Positions 52,775-62,095 of a stretch of 64,000 nt of DNA are shown here, piece by piece. Location of the stretch: positions 930,001 to 994,000 of the forward strand of contig CAWAKB010000001.1 of the NCBI GenBank assembly GCA_963782555.1, in the 5' to 3' direction. Origin of the DNA: Hyphomicrobium_A sp963782555. GTDB taxonomy: Bacteria; Pseudomonadota; Alphaproteobacteria; Rhizobiales; Hyphomicrobiaceae. Positions within the stretch are counted from its first letter, which is position 1, and the number at the start of each line of letters is the position of its first letter. Below the pieces are notes generated by a model. That model was not told the DNA's origin. It did no database searches and saw only the letters and a list, made by a program, of their open reading frames with translations. The position numbers were made by a program, and so were the translations under genes.

Positions 52775-54097
52775 TCAGGAAAGTGCCGGGCTCCCGCGGC
52801 GCGAGCGGCGAGCCGGGGCCGCCGCTGTGCCCGATCGGCGATAGCTCCGCGTGCTTCGCCGCGCCTCGGCGCTGTCGTGTCCGTCGAGCTTGGAGAATGC
52901 GGAGGCGGCCAACACGCTGGCGTCGAGTGTGCGGACAACTCCATGCGGTCCCAGAAGCTCCACGCGATTGCGCCCGGCACTCTTGGCGGCATAGAGCGCG
53001 CCATCGGCTAGGTGGAAGAGCGTGTTGAGATCGCAATCGATGTCGTCATGGCAGGCGGCGCCGACGCTAACGGTTCCAGCAACAGGCACGCCGTCGATCA
53101 CCTCGGCCGAGCTTGCGAATGTGGCACGGACGGCCTCTGCCGTATGAGCGGCGCGCTCGAGGTTGGCACCGGGGAGAATGGCTGCGAACTCCTCCCCGCC
53201 AAGTCGTCCCACGATGCTGCCGGACTCCAGGCCGTTCGACAGCGTCTGCGCAAACAGCTGCAGGACGCGGTCGCCCAAGCGGTGACCGAAGGTGTCGTTG
53301 ATCCGCTTGAAGTGGTCGAGGTCAAAGACGAGCACCGAAACGGGATCCCCTTTGAGATACTGGCTGTGCTGGCCCAGTTTTTCCGCGGCCTCGAACAAGG
53401 CTCGACGATTGGGCAGGCCCGTCAGCGGATCGGTGAGCGCATCCAAGCGCTGCTTGAGCTCCTGGCGCTCCTTCACCAGCGCGAGAACGGCGAAAGCGAG
53501 CGCGATGCGCCCGAGCGTTGCGATGAGAATGACGGCCGGGAACCACTTGCTGGCGAAGACCAGCTTTACCTCGCCGATCGGCATCGTGAGCGTCAGCGGC
53601 AACCATGTGAGGTAGCCGGCGCCGGTGGCAATCAGTAGGAAGACCGTCGGCCAGCGCGACGCCAAGGGCTGGCTCGCCTCCCGCGAGAGCTCGGCCGCAG
53701 CCGCGAAGCTCAATACCGCGAGGAAGGTGCAGGAGACTATGAGACGAATGTCGAAAGAGGCGAGATAGTCGAGCGTTTGGATACCGAGAAAAGCTGTGGG
53801 CCATATGATCAGCCAAATGGGATGCAGCTTGCGGCCTTCGAACTGACGTGCCGCCATCCACATGATGGCGGCCGAAAAGATCATGAGCGACTCCCCGATG
53901 GCATTGAGATCGTTGTCGTTGCGAGGGACGGCCATGACGGCCAGGATGATGCCGACTACCATGATGAGCTGAGCAAGTCCCCACCAGCCAGTAAGAGGGC
54001 TGGTCGGCTCACCTGACCATGAGAAGATGAGGACAAACCCGAGGATTGCCGTCACCGAGACGGAGACGACGGAGATCGTGGGCATGTCGAGCTGCAT
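52775..54097 (-). CDS. Membrane diguanylate cyclase (GGDEF)
   Basis: An inner-membrane protein of 440 residues that would make cyclic di-GMP. Seven or eight hydrophobic helices (about 10-220) precede the GGDEF domain (about 235-400). The domain shows DALTDPLTGLPNRRALFE, VLVFDLDHFKRINDTFGH, the active site RLGGEEF, and ADGALYAAKSAGRNRVE. The inhibitory RxxD site that normally sits ahead of GGEEF is absent (ESGS), so feedback inhibition may be lost. The C-terminal 40 residues are Arg/Ser-rich. The N-terminal membrane part resembles a MASE-like sensor of unknown ligand. The gene is on its own; a link to EPS production is plausible but unproven. Confidence 0.88.
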   Translation of the reverse strand: MQLDMPTISVVSVSVTAILGFVLIFSWSGEPTSPLTGWWGLAQLIMVVGIILAVMAVPRNDNDLNAIGESLMIFSAAIMWMAARQFEGRKLHPIWLIIWPTAFLGIQTLDYLASFDIRLIVSCTFLAVLSFAAAAELSREASQPLASRWPTVFLLIATGAGYLTWLPLTLTMPIGEVKLVFASKWFPAVILIATLGRIALAFAVLALVKERQELKQRLDALTDPLTGLPNRRALFEAAEKLGQHSQYLKGDPVSVLVFDLDHFKRINDTFGHRLGDRVLQLFAQTLSNGLESGSIVGRLGGEEFAAILPGANLERAAHTAEAVRATFASSAEVIDGVPVAGTVSVGAACHDDIDCDLNTLFHLADGALYAAKSAGRNRVELLGPHGVVRTLDASVLAASAFSKLDGHDSAEARRSTRSYRRSGTAAAPARRSRRGSPALS

Positions 54098-54499
54098 GGG
54101 TGCGCCTGATCAGAAGTCCGGCCGCGGACATTCAGTGAAGCTCCCCTGCATTTAGAGATGTGGTCTTTACAACAATTGCAGGAATTCGATCGAATTGTAT
54201 CGAACTTCCGCTGTTAGAACGTCTGCCGGACGCGGCGGACCAATGCGCCGCCGGGGGTCATCGCGGAGCATCCGCTTCCCGCCTTTCAAGATCCCGATGC
54301 GATGGCGCGGCTCGTTCCTCTGTACGGCCCACCTTCTTGTTGGCGGTTGGTGGCGCCGGTCAGCGTTGCTCACCTCGGCGAGCTGGGTGCGGATTGGCGC
54401 AGATGCCGTCGCCTCGCTGTGGGAGGCAACGCGCTGCGGTCCGTTTGTCATGAACTGTGTGGCTGTGCAGGCAGTCCTCTGCGAACTCGTCTCCGTATG

Positions 54500-54690
54500 C
54501 GAATTCCCTGTTACCCGGGAAAAAACAGGGAATTTCAGCAAGAATTGGGGGCTCTGGGCGAGCATCGTTGCGAAAACTCACGGGAGCTCAGTGCGTTAGC
54601 GGTGAATTCCCTACGCGCAGAAACAGGGAATTTTTTCGAGCCTAGCAGGGAATATCAGGGAAAGATCAGGGATATGGAACGGCTGCTCCC
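54500..54690. repeat. AATTCCCTG repeat cluster
   Basis: Copies of GAATTCCCTG and its complement ACAGGGAATT alternate here: GAATTCCCTGTTACCCGGG, AAACAGGGAATTTC, GAATTCCCTACG, AAACAGGGAATTTTTTCG, then AGCAGGGAATATCAGGGA and ATCAGGGATATGG. The pattern forms several nested inverted repeats. I have seen such elements in the noncoding DNA of related bacteria, often near transposon debris, but cannot confirm a named family here. No gene is supported in 54,098-54,700 apart from this. Confidence 0.55.
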
Positions 54691-54709
54691 CTGGCTTACG
54701 CCGGCCTAG

Positions 54710-54835
54710 ATCCTGACGATGGCCACCGGCAACGCCGGCGAGCTTCTGAAGCTGAGCGGCCCGCGCAACCACTATCCGCATGGCAATCCGCTGGAGGATC
54801 TCGGCGCCGTGACTGGCCCCTCATTTCGAGCAAGG
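54710..54835 (+). pseudogene. Scrap of an amidohydrolase gene
   Basis: ILTMATGNAGELLKLSGPRN, then HYPHGNPLEDL, looks like the C-terminal part of imidazolonepropionase-like amidohydrolases, where ATxNAAELLxLSGPRNPYPGKLG is followed at some distance by DGNPLEDI. The segment between is deleted and there is no start, no metal-binding motif and no rest of the domain. It is a short decayed remnant, in line with the repeats and the broken kinase nearby. Confidence 0.5.
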
Positions 54836-55359
54836 TCACAATCCGCGCGAAGTGGCTTCGCGGCTGGGACTTGTTGTGGCCCTTCTCAGGTATTCCGGCC
54901 TGCGACCCAGATTGTCCGGGATTTGCCTCAGCCAGCTTGATCGTCGCTGTTGGCGGGTTCATGGCGACTCTTCGCTTGGTCCATAGCGGTCTAGGCGCTC
55001 GGACCAAGTTCACTGGACCAGTGCGAGGATGGATTGGTGTGCAAGATTACCGAGTCACGGCCAAATTCGGTGGGAATTGCAAAAGCGAGCGCCTAGGGCC
55101 AAAGCCAGAGAGAGAGCTGTCAAAGTCTTGTGCATTGTCGTTGTCTCCGATTGCTCAAAGGGCTCATTCGCCCCGATTGCAGACCCTACTGAGATCCCGC
55201 TGACGCCCGCCTGAGCGGCTGTGTCAGCTCTTTGACAGGTTCGCGCTCGTACCGGTCCGGCGACCCAGCATGTGGTCCTTGGACGTGCTCACGATGGCCA
55301 CTGAGCCGGGATTGCAGGGGACCGCAATTAGCCCACGCGTGCCGTTGACGAATTGAGAT

Positions 55360-55906
55360 CTAATTGCTCCGTCGTAATCGAGCCGAGGCGGCGACGCCCC
55401 CAAGCGGGCTGCGCGAAATCGCAAACTGGCCACGGTAGAGCTCGATGAGATCGCCGACGATTGCCAGCCCGATTCCCGTTCCTGGAACGCTCTCGTCAAG
55501 CCGAACGCCTTCTGCAAGCACCTCGCCGAGGCGCTCTTGCGGAATTCCTGGGCCATCATCTTCGACAGTGATTGTGGTCGCGTCTCCTTCGATTTCACAC
55601 CTCACTCAACGCGGCCCTTTGCCCACTTACGAGCGTTGTCGAGGAGGTTGCCAACGAGCTCCTCCAGATCCCGCCGGTCGATGCCAAGCTCCAGACCTGC
55701 AGGCGCGACCGCGACATCTCATGTCAGTTCATCGCCGCGCGGCAAGCGTTTCATGACGCTGACGAGACGCCTCAGCAACGGCTCAAGCGGCGTATGCGCC
55801 CCAACGGAGGGCCTTTTGGTCCAACGGCAGGCGCTGCAGCGAGCGTGCGCATGACATGGGCATTCATCGCTTCGATCTCGTGATCGATGCCATCAGCCAT
55901 GTCAGA
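55360..55906 (-). pseudogene. Broken PhoQ-like sensor histidine kinase (C-terminal part)
   Basis: The ATPase domain of a histidine kinase is visible in pieces. IDRRDLEELVGNLLDNARKW is the N-box, then EDDGPGIPQERLGEVL, DESVPGTGIGLAIV and the end SPLGGVAASARL. A one-base loss at about 55607 (GAGTGAGG for GAGGTGAGG) separates N-box from G-box. Upstream, SDMADGIDHEIEAMNAHVMRTLAAAP recalls the segment after the H-box, in yet another frame. The H-box, sensor and membrane parts are missing. It is a non-functional remnant with at least two frame breaks. No response regulator is next to it. The surrounding bases 54,836-55,359 show no gene. Confidence 0.7.
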
Positions 55907-56123
55907 CAAGATGTGCGAGGCGTAACGTGCATGTGTTCGACGGTCGCGAAAACGAGAAATCTGGAAGTAAGCGCGTTCGCGGCGGCGACATAGGCCCGAA
56001 CCAAGTGCGGAGATGCCCCTGGTTCTGAGAGCCGACCGGCTTGGTTGGCGCCGGAAATGCGGAATCGCGTGAGCGCCCGCCGAGATACTGCCGATGCAAG
56101 AACAAAGGGCCTCAGATGCAACT

Positions 56124-57380
56124 TCAAGAAAATGTATCGGCCATAAGGGCATCGAACCATTTGCCCATGTCTTTGAAGTTTTCGCGGGACCAGCCCAGCG
56201 ATGCAGCAAAAGACTTGGGAACTGGCGTCATCGCCTTGGCCACCGGATCGTATTGAAATACCGCATTGAGCCAACCTGCCTCGGTTCTCGTGATGGTCGA
56301 GTAGCAGGCGGAATTCGTCACCGGCGACGGGTCTGGCTGTTGACCTGCAAAGAGCCGCGCCAGCGCATCGGCGCAGACCTTGGCCTCCTGGTTGGCGATG
56401 TGGCCGGCTTTCGGTTGGGTCGTGGCACTGGAGTCGCCCATCACGTGCACTTTTGGAGCGACGGTGCTCGCGTAGCTCAGGACGTCGACCGGCGCAAAGC
56501 GCCCCTCGGTCGCGGTGGCCAACCCGGCATGCAGAACGACTGCGCCCGCACGCTGCCGCGGAATGAGATTGACGACATCTGCGCGAACCAGACCGCCACT
56601 CGTCGAGAGCGTCATGTGGCTCGTATCGACCGACGAAATCTCTACGCCGGCGCGATACTCGATGACCTTCGCATACAGCCTGGAGAACGCCTGCGAGAAA
56701 TTCTCTTTCTCTGCCACGATGTCCGGGTTGGCATCGAGTAGGATCAATTTGGCCTGCGGCTTGTTCGCTTTGAGCCAGTCTGCGACCAAGCATGCCCGCT
56801 CGTACGGTCCGGGCGGGCAGCGGAAGGGTGCCTTCGGAACGGTAAGAGCAACAATTCCGTTGGAGGGCATAACGGCCAGTTGTTGCGCGAGAAGCGTGGT
56901 CTGCGGTCCGGCCTGCCACGCGTGGGGCATGCGGTTCCGATCGGTAAGACCGGGCACCGCGTCGAACTCTATGCCAGGGGCTATCACGATGCGGTCAGCG
57001 CTCAACTGGGCACCCGAAGCGAGCTTCACGTTGACCGCTACCGGGTCGAGATCGACGACATCGTCGAAGACCAACTGCACGCCATAGCGGTCCCGCAGTG
57101 TATCGTAGCCGAAGCTCAAGCTGGGTATCGTCCGCTGTCCAGTGAGTACCAGGCTGCTCAGAATGTTCGAGACGTACTTTGGGTTGCGCTCGATGAGCGT
57201 CACCGCCACGGCGTCGCCCCACAGGCGCAGGTACTTGGCCAGGGTGGCGCCGGCCATGCCGCCGCCGATGACGATGACGCGCGCTTTCGGCTTCACGGGC
57301 GTCTCAAGGGCCCAAGCACGTCCTGCCAGCCTCGGAAGAGCGGCAGATATCGAGGAAAGCAGGAAAAGGCGTCGGTCCAT
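56124..57380 (-). CDS. fccB: Flavocytochrome c sulfide dehydrogenase, flavoprotein subunit (FccB/SoxF-like)
   Basis: A periplasmic FAD enzyme of 418 residues that oxidises sulfide and passes electrons to its cytochrome partner. A Tat-like or twin-Arg leader (MDRRLFLLSSISAALPRL) is followed by the dinucleotide site VIVIGGGMAGATLAKYLRLWG and the FCSD family signs NPKYVSNILSSLVLTG and FRCPPGPYERACLVADWL, with its active-site Cys. GDSSATTQPKAGHIANQEAKVCADAL follows, containing the second redox Cys region. The ATG at 57380 has AAGGAGGG 6 nt upstream. The cytochrome gene ends 11 nt before this start. Confidence 0.9.
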   Translation of the reverse strand: MDRRLFLLSSISAALPRLAGRAWALETPVKPKARVIVIGGGMAGATLAKYLRLWGDAVAVTLIERNPKYVSNILSSLVLTGQRTIPSLSFGYDTLRDRYGVQLVFDDVVDLDPVAVNVKLASGAQLSADRIVIAPGIEFDAVPGLTDRNRMPHAWQAGPQTTLLAQQLAVMPSNGIVALTVPKAPFRCPPGPYERACLVADWLKANKPQAKLILLDANPDIVAEKENFSQAFSRLYAKVIEYRAGVEISSVDTSHMTLSTSGGLVRADVVNLIPRQRAGAVVLHAGLATATEGRFAPVDVLSYASTVAPKVHVMGDSSATTQPKAGHIANQEAKVCADALARLFAGQQPDPSPVTNSACYSTITRTEAGWLNAVFQYDPVAKAMTPVPKSFAASLGWSRENFKDMGKWFDALMADTFS

Positions 57381-57391
57381 CTCGCCCTCCT

Positions 57392-57709
57392 TCATGTTTG
57401 TAACGAGAGCCACCGCGAGAGATCGCGCAGCTGAGCGTCGGTGAATCCCATCGCGTGGCGAGCCATGATGTTCTCGCCCTCTTTCCCCGACTGATACTCC
57501 TTGAGCTCCTTGTAGAGCTTGGCTGCGGATTTCCCGGTCAGCTTGTCAAACCCCGGCACCTGCTCGCTGGTCCCGTGACACTGCGAGCAGTTCGATGCCA
57601 GCAGACGTCCGGGCGGGGAGGCAGCGTTCTGCGCCGGCGCTGTCGTGGACACTACGCAGACGGCTGCGATCTCAAGAGATATGCAAGCCCACGCTGCAAG
57701 TTGCTTCAT
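57392..57709 (-). CDS. fccA: c-type cytochrome subunit of sulfide dehydrogenase
   Basis: A periplasmic class I cytochrome c of 105 residues. A signal peptide (LAAWACISLEIAAVCVVSTTAPA) precedes one heme site, NCSQCHGTS, and the distal Met region in ENIMARHAMGFTDAQLRDLSRWL. It is monoheme and short, as in many Fcc cytochromes that serve a flavoprotein partner. The ATG at 57709 begins MKQLAAW; the upstream ATG-like extension (57763) is unsupported. It overlaps nothing and is coupled to fccB 11 nt downstream. The bases 57,710-58,146 hold no gene that I can support. Confidence 0.88.
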   Translation of the reverse strand: MKQLAAWACISLEIAAVCVVSTTAPAQNAASPPGRLLASNCSQCHGTSEQVPGFDKLTGKSAAKLYKELKEYQSGKEGENIMARHAMGFTDAQLRDLSRWLSLQT

Positions 57710-58146
57710 GGTGTGTCCCGGTTGCATCGTCCGTAGCCCTTCAACTAGACACACGCGTAGCACACCCGGAGCCGAATTTGTTTAACCCAGGTCAATGGGA
57801 TGATCCACTCCTGACGGTCCGCTTAACAGTCAGCTGACCGTGTGCACGAACCGAGCGAGCAAACGTGTCGAGTTGACGAACTGCGCGTCCTCCGAGTCGG
57901 GGGAGCAGCATTGGAAGGGGCTTCAGGTCCGAACCGGGTCAAAATCGACTGCCAGTTCGACAGCGAACTCGTCCGGATGCACTCCAGAACCTGCTGCCGA
58001 CAAGTGCCCGCCGACAGGAGTTGTCAGAAAGTCCTTGCCAACAGGGCGGACGCGGAGACAGACGCCGCGCGGACCTCGTGGGAGTGGACAATCGGACTGG
58101 GAGCGCTGGCAGGTAGACGCCAACCCGATACGGCGCTGCAGCGCTC

Positions 58147-58329
58147 ATGACCGGTATCGCATTGATCGAGGTCATCGTCTTGGGCCTCAATGGCTGTCGT
58201 TGTTCGCTCACATTCGTAGCCGGGCGGTATATCGACGACCGGCGGCCCAACTTCGATATCTACATTCCTGAGTGGATCGCGCGAAACAACAAGCGGATCT
58301 TCGGCACGCTGTGGCCGGGACAGTACTGA
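58147..58329 (+). CDS. Small possible membrane protein upstream of the DUF6544-like gene
   Basis: A 60-residue frame with a hydrophobic N-terminus (TGIALIEVIVLGLNG) and a C-terminal half, DDRRPNFDIYIPEWIARNN and KRIFGTLWPGQY, that looks protein-like in composition. It ends 10 nt before the DUF6544-like gene. No ribosome-binding site is evident, and I do not recognise a family. It is included as a low-confidence short gene. Confidence 0.35.
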   Translation: MTGIALIEVIVLGLNGCRCSLTFVAGRYIDDRRPNFDIYIPEWIARNNKRIFGTLWPGQY

Positions 58330-58339
58330 CCCTCGCGAG

Positions 58340-59077
58340 GTGGACCTTTGGAGCCGCATAAAGAATGGCCGCACCATGCCCGATGATGATTTTCAGTTCG
58401 GGGAGCGAGTGCCGGCTGCTGTCTATGATCTGGCCATGCGTCTCGGCGTCAAGTCCAATACGAAGCGTTCGACTGTGACGCTCACGCAAACCGGGCGGAT
58501 GAAAAAGATATTGGGCGCTGCGTCCTGGATGTCGTTCACGGCCGCTCAAACGATTTCGACGCATGATTGCGAGTTCCAGTGGCACGCGCGGTTCAGCCCC
58601 CTCGGATTGGTCTCGGCGATTGATGCCCTGCATGACGGCGAGAGGCGGCTCGATATCATGGCGCTCGGCTTTGTCCCAATCGCACGCGCCGAGCACTCGG
58701 CTGCACTGATGCGCGGTGAGCTGATGCGGTACCTGGCGGAGCTTGCCTGGGCACCAGACGCCATCCTGCTCAACCCCAAATTACGGTGGCGTGTAGACGG
58801 GACCGAACAGCTGATGGTCGCCGCCGGCTCGGGCGACGCGACGTCCGAAGTCATCCTGAACCTTGACAACGAAGGACGGATAGCCGGTGCCTTCGCACCC
58901 GATCGCCCGCGTTCGGTCACGGCACCAATCCTGCCGACACCGTGGCGTGGGCGGTTTTCCGACTATCGCCAACACAACGGCTTCTCGATTCCATTCGCAG
59001 GCGAAGTCGCATGGGAGATCGACGGCAGACAAGAAGTGTATTGGCAGGGTCGCGTCGAGACGTGGGAGACGCACTAA
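58340..59077 (+). CDS. DUF6544/DUF6920-like protein
   Basis: A protein of 245 residues of uncharacterised type. The pattern MRYLAELAWAPDAILLNPKLRW, then EGRIAGAFAPDRP and FSDYRQHNGFSIPFAGEVAWEIDG, matches DUF6544-like proteins, predicted to be beta-rich with a lipocalin-like barrel. Function in the family is unknown. The start could be GTG at 58340 or ATG at 58376; neither has a strong ribosome site. It is followed after 60 nt by a P-type ATPase, so the pair may serve one purpose, but I cannot say what. Confidence 0.7.
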   Translation: MDLWSRIKNGRTMPDDDFQFGERVPAAVYDLAMRLGVKSNTKRSTVTLTQTGRMKKILGAASWMSFTAAQTISTHDCEFQWHARFSPLGLVSAIDALHDGERRLDIMALGFVPIARAEHSAALMRGELMRYLAELAWAPDAILLNPKLRWRVDGTEQLMVAAGSGDATSEVILNLDNEGRIAGAFAPDRPRSVTAPILPTPWRGRFSDYRQHNGFSIPFAGEVAWEIDGRQEVYWQGRVETWETH

Positions 59078-59137
59078 TTAAGTCGCGTCCACACGCCTAC
59101 CTATTGATGTTGGCGGATCGGAGTGTCGGAATGTGGT

Positions 59138-61738
59138 ATGAATTCAACAACTACGAAGAAGAAAATTGAAATGCTCGACGCTCCATCATCATCGCCTCTA
59201 CCCATTGCAGGTCTCAGCGTCGCTGAGGTGAAAGCAAGGCAGCTGGCGGAGGGATACAATGAGCTTCCCCGACCCGATCGGCGCACGACTATACGCATTA
59301 TTCTCGAAGTGTTGCGCGAGCCAATGCTGGCGCTGCTGCTCGGCGGCGGCCTGATCTACCTTCTGCTCGGAGACCTGAAGGAAGCCGTCATCCTCCTCGT
59401 GTTCGCGATCCTGTCGGTCGCCATCACGGTCGTGCAGGAGAGCCGCACCGAGCGCGTCCTCGAAGCACTCCGCGACCTCACCAGTCCGCGTGCCCTCGTT
59501 ATTCGTGATGGCGAGCGCAAACGCATTGCTGGCCGCGAGGTGGTGCGTGGCGATTTTATCGTGCTCGGCGAGGGCGACCGGGTGCCGGCCGACGCCGTGC
59601 TTGCTCAGAGTCACGACCTCCAAACTGATGAATCCCTGCTGACGGGCGAGTCCGTGCCCGTACGCAAGATTGCGGCGGCCCCTGGCACGCCTTCGAAAGA
59701 CTATCGCCCCGGTGGCGATGACCTGCCGTGCGTGTTTTCCGGCTCTTTGATCGTGCGCGGTTCCGGCATCGGTGAGGTGACCGCGATCGGCACTTTGAGC
59801 GAGATCGGCAAGATCGGTCATTCACTCAGTACGTTGGAGACGGAGCCGCCGCGCCTGCGGGCGCAGACCCAGCGTCTTGTGCGGGTGTTCGCCATGATCG
59901 GAGGCGCGGTCAGCGTCCTCGCAGTTGTTCTCTACGGTACGTTGCGCGGCGGATGGCTCGATGCGGCGCTCGCCGGCATCGCACTCGGCATGTCGATGTT
60001 ACCGGAAGAATTCCCGGTAGTGCTCGCCGTCTTCATGGCGATGGGCGCCTGGCGCATCTCGCGAGCGCGCGTGCTGACGCGCCGCGCGGCCGCGATCGAG
60101 ACACTCGGCTCCGCGACCGTGCTGTGCACCGACAAGACGGGCACCCTGACCGAAAACCGGATGTCTATCGCCGAGTTGCAACTCGCGAGTGGTCAGTCGT
60201 TCCAACCGCGCGAGGCTCAAGACGCGAGCTTTCCGGACGCGTTTCATGACCTCGTCGAGTTCGGCCTTCTCGCCAGCGCGCCCGAACCCTTCGATCCCAT
60301 GGACAAGGCCTTCCATGAGCTTGGACGCGCATGCCTCGCCGGCACAGAGCATCTGCGTGGCCCCGAGTGGAATCTCGCCCACGCCTACGGTCTTCGTCCC
60401 GATCTCCTCGCCATGTCGCATGTCTGGCAGGCCACGACTAGCAGAAGAGAATTTATCATCGCATCGAAGGGCGCGCCTGAGGCAATCGCCGACCTATGTC
60501 ACCTATCAACCGAGGATCGTGCTGCGCTGAGCATGTCGGTCAACGCCATGGCCACCGAGGGGCTTCGCGTGCTCGGCGTTGCTCGTGCATCCTTCGTGGG
60601 AACGAATTGGCCGGCATCGCAGCATGAATTTGCGTTCGAGTTCGTGGGGCTCGTCGGCCTGGCCGATCCGCTGCGCGCCAGTGTGCCTGCTGCCATGGCT
60701 GAATGCCGGACCGCGGGTATCAAAGTGGTCATGATCACCGGTGACTACCCGGCGACGGCCAGAGCGATTGCCCGTCAGGCCGGTCTCGATGCCGACGATG
60801 TCGTGACCGGCGACGACCTCAAGGCCATGAGTGATGCCCAGTTGGCGCAGCGCGCTCATACCGCCACCGTGTTCGCGAGGATCATGCCGGAGCAGAAGCT
60901 CCGCATCGTCAATGCCCTCAAGGCCAATGGCGAGATCGTCGCCATGACAGGAGATGGCGTCAATGACGCGCCGTCGCTGAAAGCCGCACACATCGGCATC
61001 GCGATGGGTGGACGCGGAACCGACGTGGCGCGCGAGGCGTCCTCGATCGTCCTGCTCGACGACGATTTCGGATCGATCGTCAAAGCCGTTCGGCTCGGCC
61101 GCCGCATCTACGACAACCTGCGCAAGGCCATGGGTTTCATCTTCGCCGTGCATGTGCCGATCGCGGGCCTCGCTCTGTTGCCACTGCTATTCGGCTTGCC
61201 GATCCTGTTGGGGCCGATGCACATCGCATTTCTGGAAATGGTGATCGACCCGGTCTGCTCGCTCGTCTTCGAGGCCGAGACGGAAGAAGACGATGTCATG
61301 CGACGTCAGCCACGATCCCCGGAAGAACCGTTGTTCTCCCGACACCTGATCGCTTGGAGTGTTCTGCAGGGTGGCTTCGCGTTTGTCCTGGTGGGCGCGA
61401 TCTTCGTCATCGGATATCGGCAAGGCATGCCGGAGACAGAAGTGCGTGCACTCGCTTTCTTTTCGTTGGTGATGACGATTGTCGGCCTGATCTTCGTCAA
61501 CCGGTCCTTCAGCGCCTCGTTGATCACGGCGCTCCGGCGACCTAATCCTGCGCTCGTCTCGGTTCTTATATCTGTGACGGCGATGCTGGGCCTCACGCTG
61601 CTCTGGCCATTCGCGCAAGGGCTATTCCGCTTCGGACCACTGCACTGGGACGATCTCGCACTGACGCTCGCAACCGGTGCTCTTGTGCTTGTCGTTCTGG
61701 AGGTTCTGAAGCCAATCTGGTGCGCAAGACTGACCTGA
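59138..61738 (+). CDS. Cation-translocating P-type ATPase (P2-like)
   Basis: An inner-membrane P-type ATPase of about 866 residues. The N-terminal domain (LSVAEVKARQLAEGYNELP) and actuator (LLTGESVPVRK) are followed by the M4 motif LPEEFPVVLAVF, in place of the PEGLP of Ca2+ pumps. The phosphorylated Asp is in CTDKTGTLTENRMS; TGDYPATARAIARQAG and GDGVNDAPSLKAAHIG follow. C-terminal helices include FLEMVIDPVCSLVFEAE and VNRSFSASL. The likely ion is Ca2+ or Mn2+, but the altered M4 motif leaves this open. GTG at 59123 is an alternative start. It follows the DUF6544-like gene and does not resemble the MgtA-type pump at 25150. Confidence 0.82.
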   Translation: MNSTTTKKKIEMLDAPSSSPLPIAGLSVAEVKARQLAEGYNELPRPDRRTTIRIILEVLREPMLALLLGGGLIYLLLGDLKEAVILLVFAILSVAITVVQESRTERVLEALRDLTSPRALVIRDGERKRIAGREVVRGDFIVLGEGDRVPADAVLAQSHDLQTDESLLTGESVPVRKIAAAPGTPSKDYRPGGDDLPCVFSGSLIVRGSGIGEVTAIGTLSEIGKIGHSLSTLETEPPRLRAQTQRLVRVFAMIGGAVSVLAVVLYGTLRGGWLDAALAGIALGMSMLPEEFPVVLAVFMAMGAWRISRARVLTRRAAAIETLGSATVLCTDKTGTLTENRMSIAELQLASGQSFQPREAQDASFPDAFHDLVEFGLLASAPEPFDPMDKAFHELGRACLAGTEHLRGPEWNLAHAYGLRPDLLAMSHVWQATTSRREFIIASKGAPEAIADLCHLSTEDRAALSMSVNAMATEGLRVLGVARASFVGTNWPASQHEFAFEFVGLVGLADPLRASVPAAMAECRTAGIKVVMITGDYPATARAIARQAGLDADDVVTGDDLKAMSDAQLAQRAHTATVFARIMPEQKLRIVNALKANGEIVAMTGDGVNDAPSLKAAHIGIAMGGRGTDVAREASSIVLLDDDFGSIVKAVRLGRRIYDNLRKAMGFIFAVHVPIAGLALLPLLFGLPILLGPMHIAFLEMVIDPVCSLVFEAETEEDDVMRRQPRSPEEPLFSRHLIAWSVLQGGFAFVLVGAIFVIGYRQGMPETEVRALAFFSLVMTIVGLIFVNRSFSASLITALRRPNPALVSVLISVTAMLGLTLLWPFAQGLFRFGPLHWDDLALTLATGALVLVVLEVLKPIWCARLT

Positions 61739-61813
61739 ATTGAGATACCTTCTGAACGTAGGGTTGGACCACGGTTTCCAAATATGCCCTGTTGAAGCGG
61801 AGGAATCACAAAG

Positions 61814-61999
61814 ATGGCCAGCAAGCAAAACAATCAGGACAAGCGCAAATCTGCAATGCGCACGGCGGGGGAAGTTGTCCCAGCCAGGAGCGCCGTCGCA
61901 CCCAGGGCCGGCAAGGAGGTCGGCGCGCGCAATCTTGACGAGCGCGTGCGACAGCAAAAAGCGCGCAAGAAACGTGCGCGCGATCCCATCGAATCCTGA
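61814..61999 (+). CDS. Small basic protein, unknown function
   Basis: A 61-residue protein rich in Lys and Arg: MASKQNNQDKRKSAMRT, then GARNLDERVRQQKARKKRA. It is probably disordered and may bind nucleic acid; no family is recognised. The start is well supported by GCGGAGGAA about 9 nt before the ATG, and a clear intrinsic terminator follows 68 nt after the stop. It sits 75 nt downstream of the P-type ATPase. Confidence 0.6.
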   Translation: MASKQNNQDKRKSAMRTAGEVVPARSAVAPRAGKEVGARNLDERVRQQKARKKRARDPIES

Positions 62000-62067
62000 A
62001 TTGCCCTGATCTGGTTCAATGCCAGTCGAGGACGCGGCCGCAAATCCGCCCCGGCAGCGTGTTGGCG

Positions 62068-62095
62068 AAGCCCCGACGTCCCGCCGGGGCTTTCC
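62068..62095 (+). terminator. Intrinsic terminator
   Basis: AAGCCCCG and CGGGGCTT form an 8-bp GC-rich stem with a 9-nt loop, and TTTCC follows. It fits termination of the P-type ATPase and small basic protein unit on the plus strand. Nothing is seen in 62,096-62,470 apart from DNA that leads into the transposase fragment. Confidence 0.65.

Noticed and set aside
54719..54940. 73-residue frame as a real small gene
   Set aside because: Its first half is an amidohydrolase remnant and the rest is unrelated sequence.
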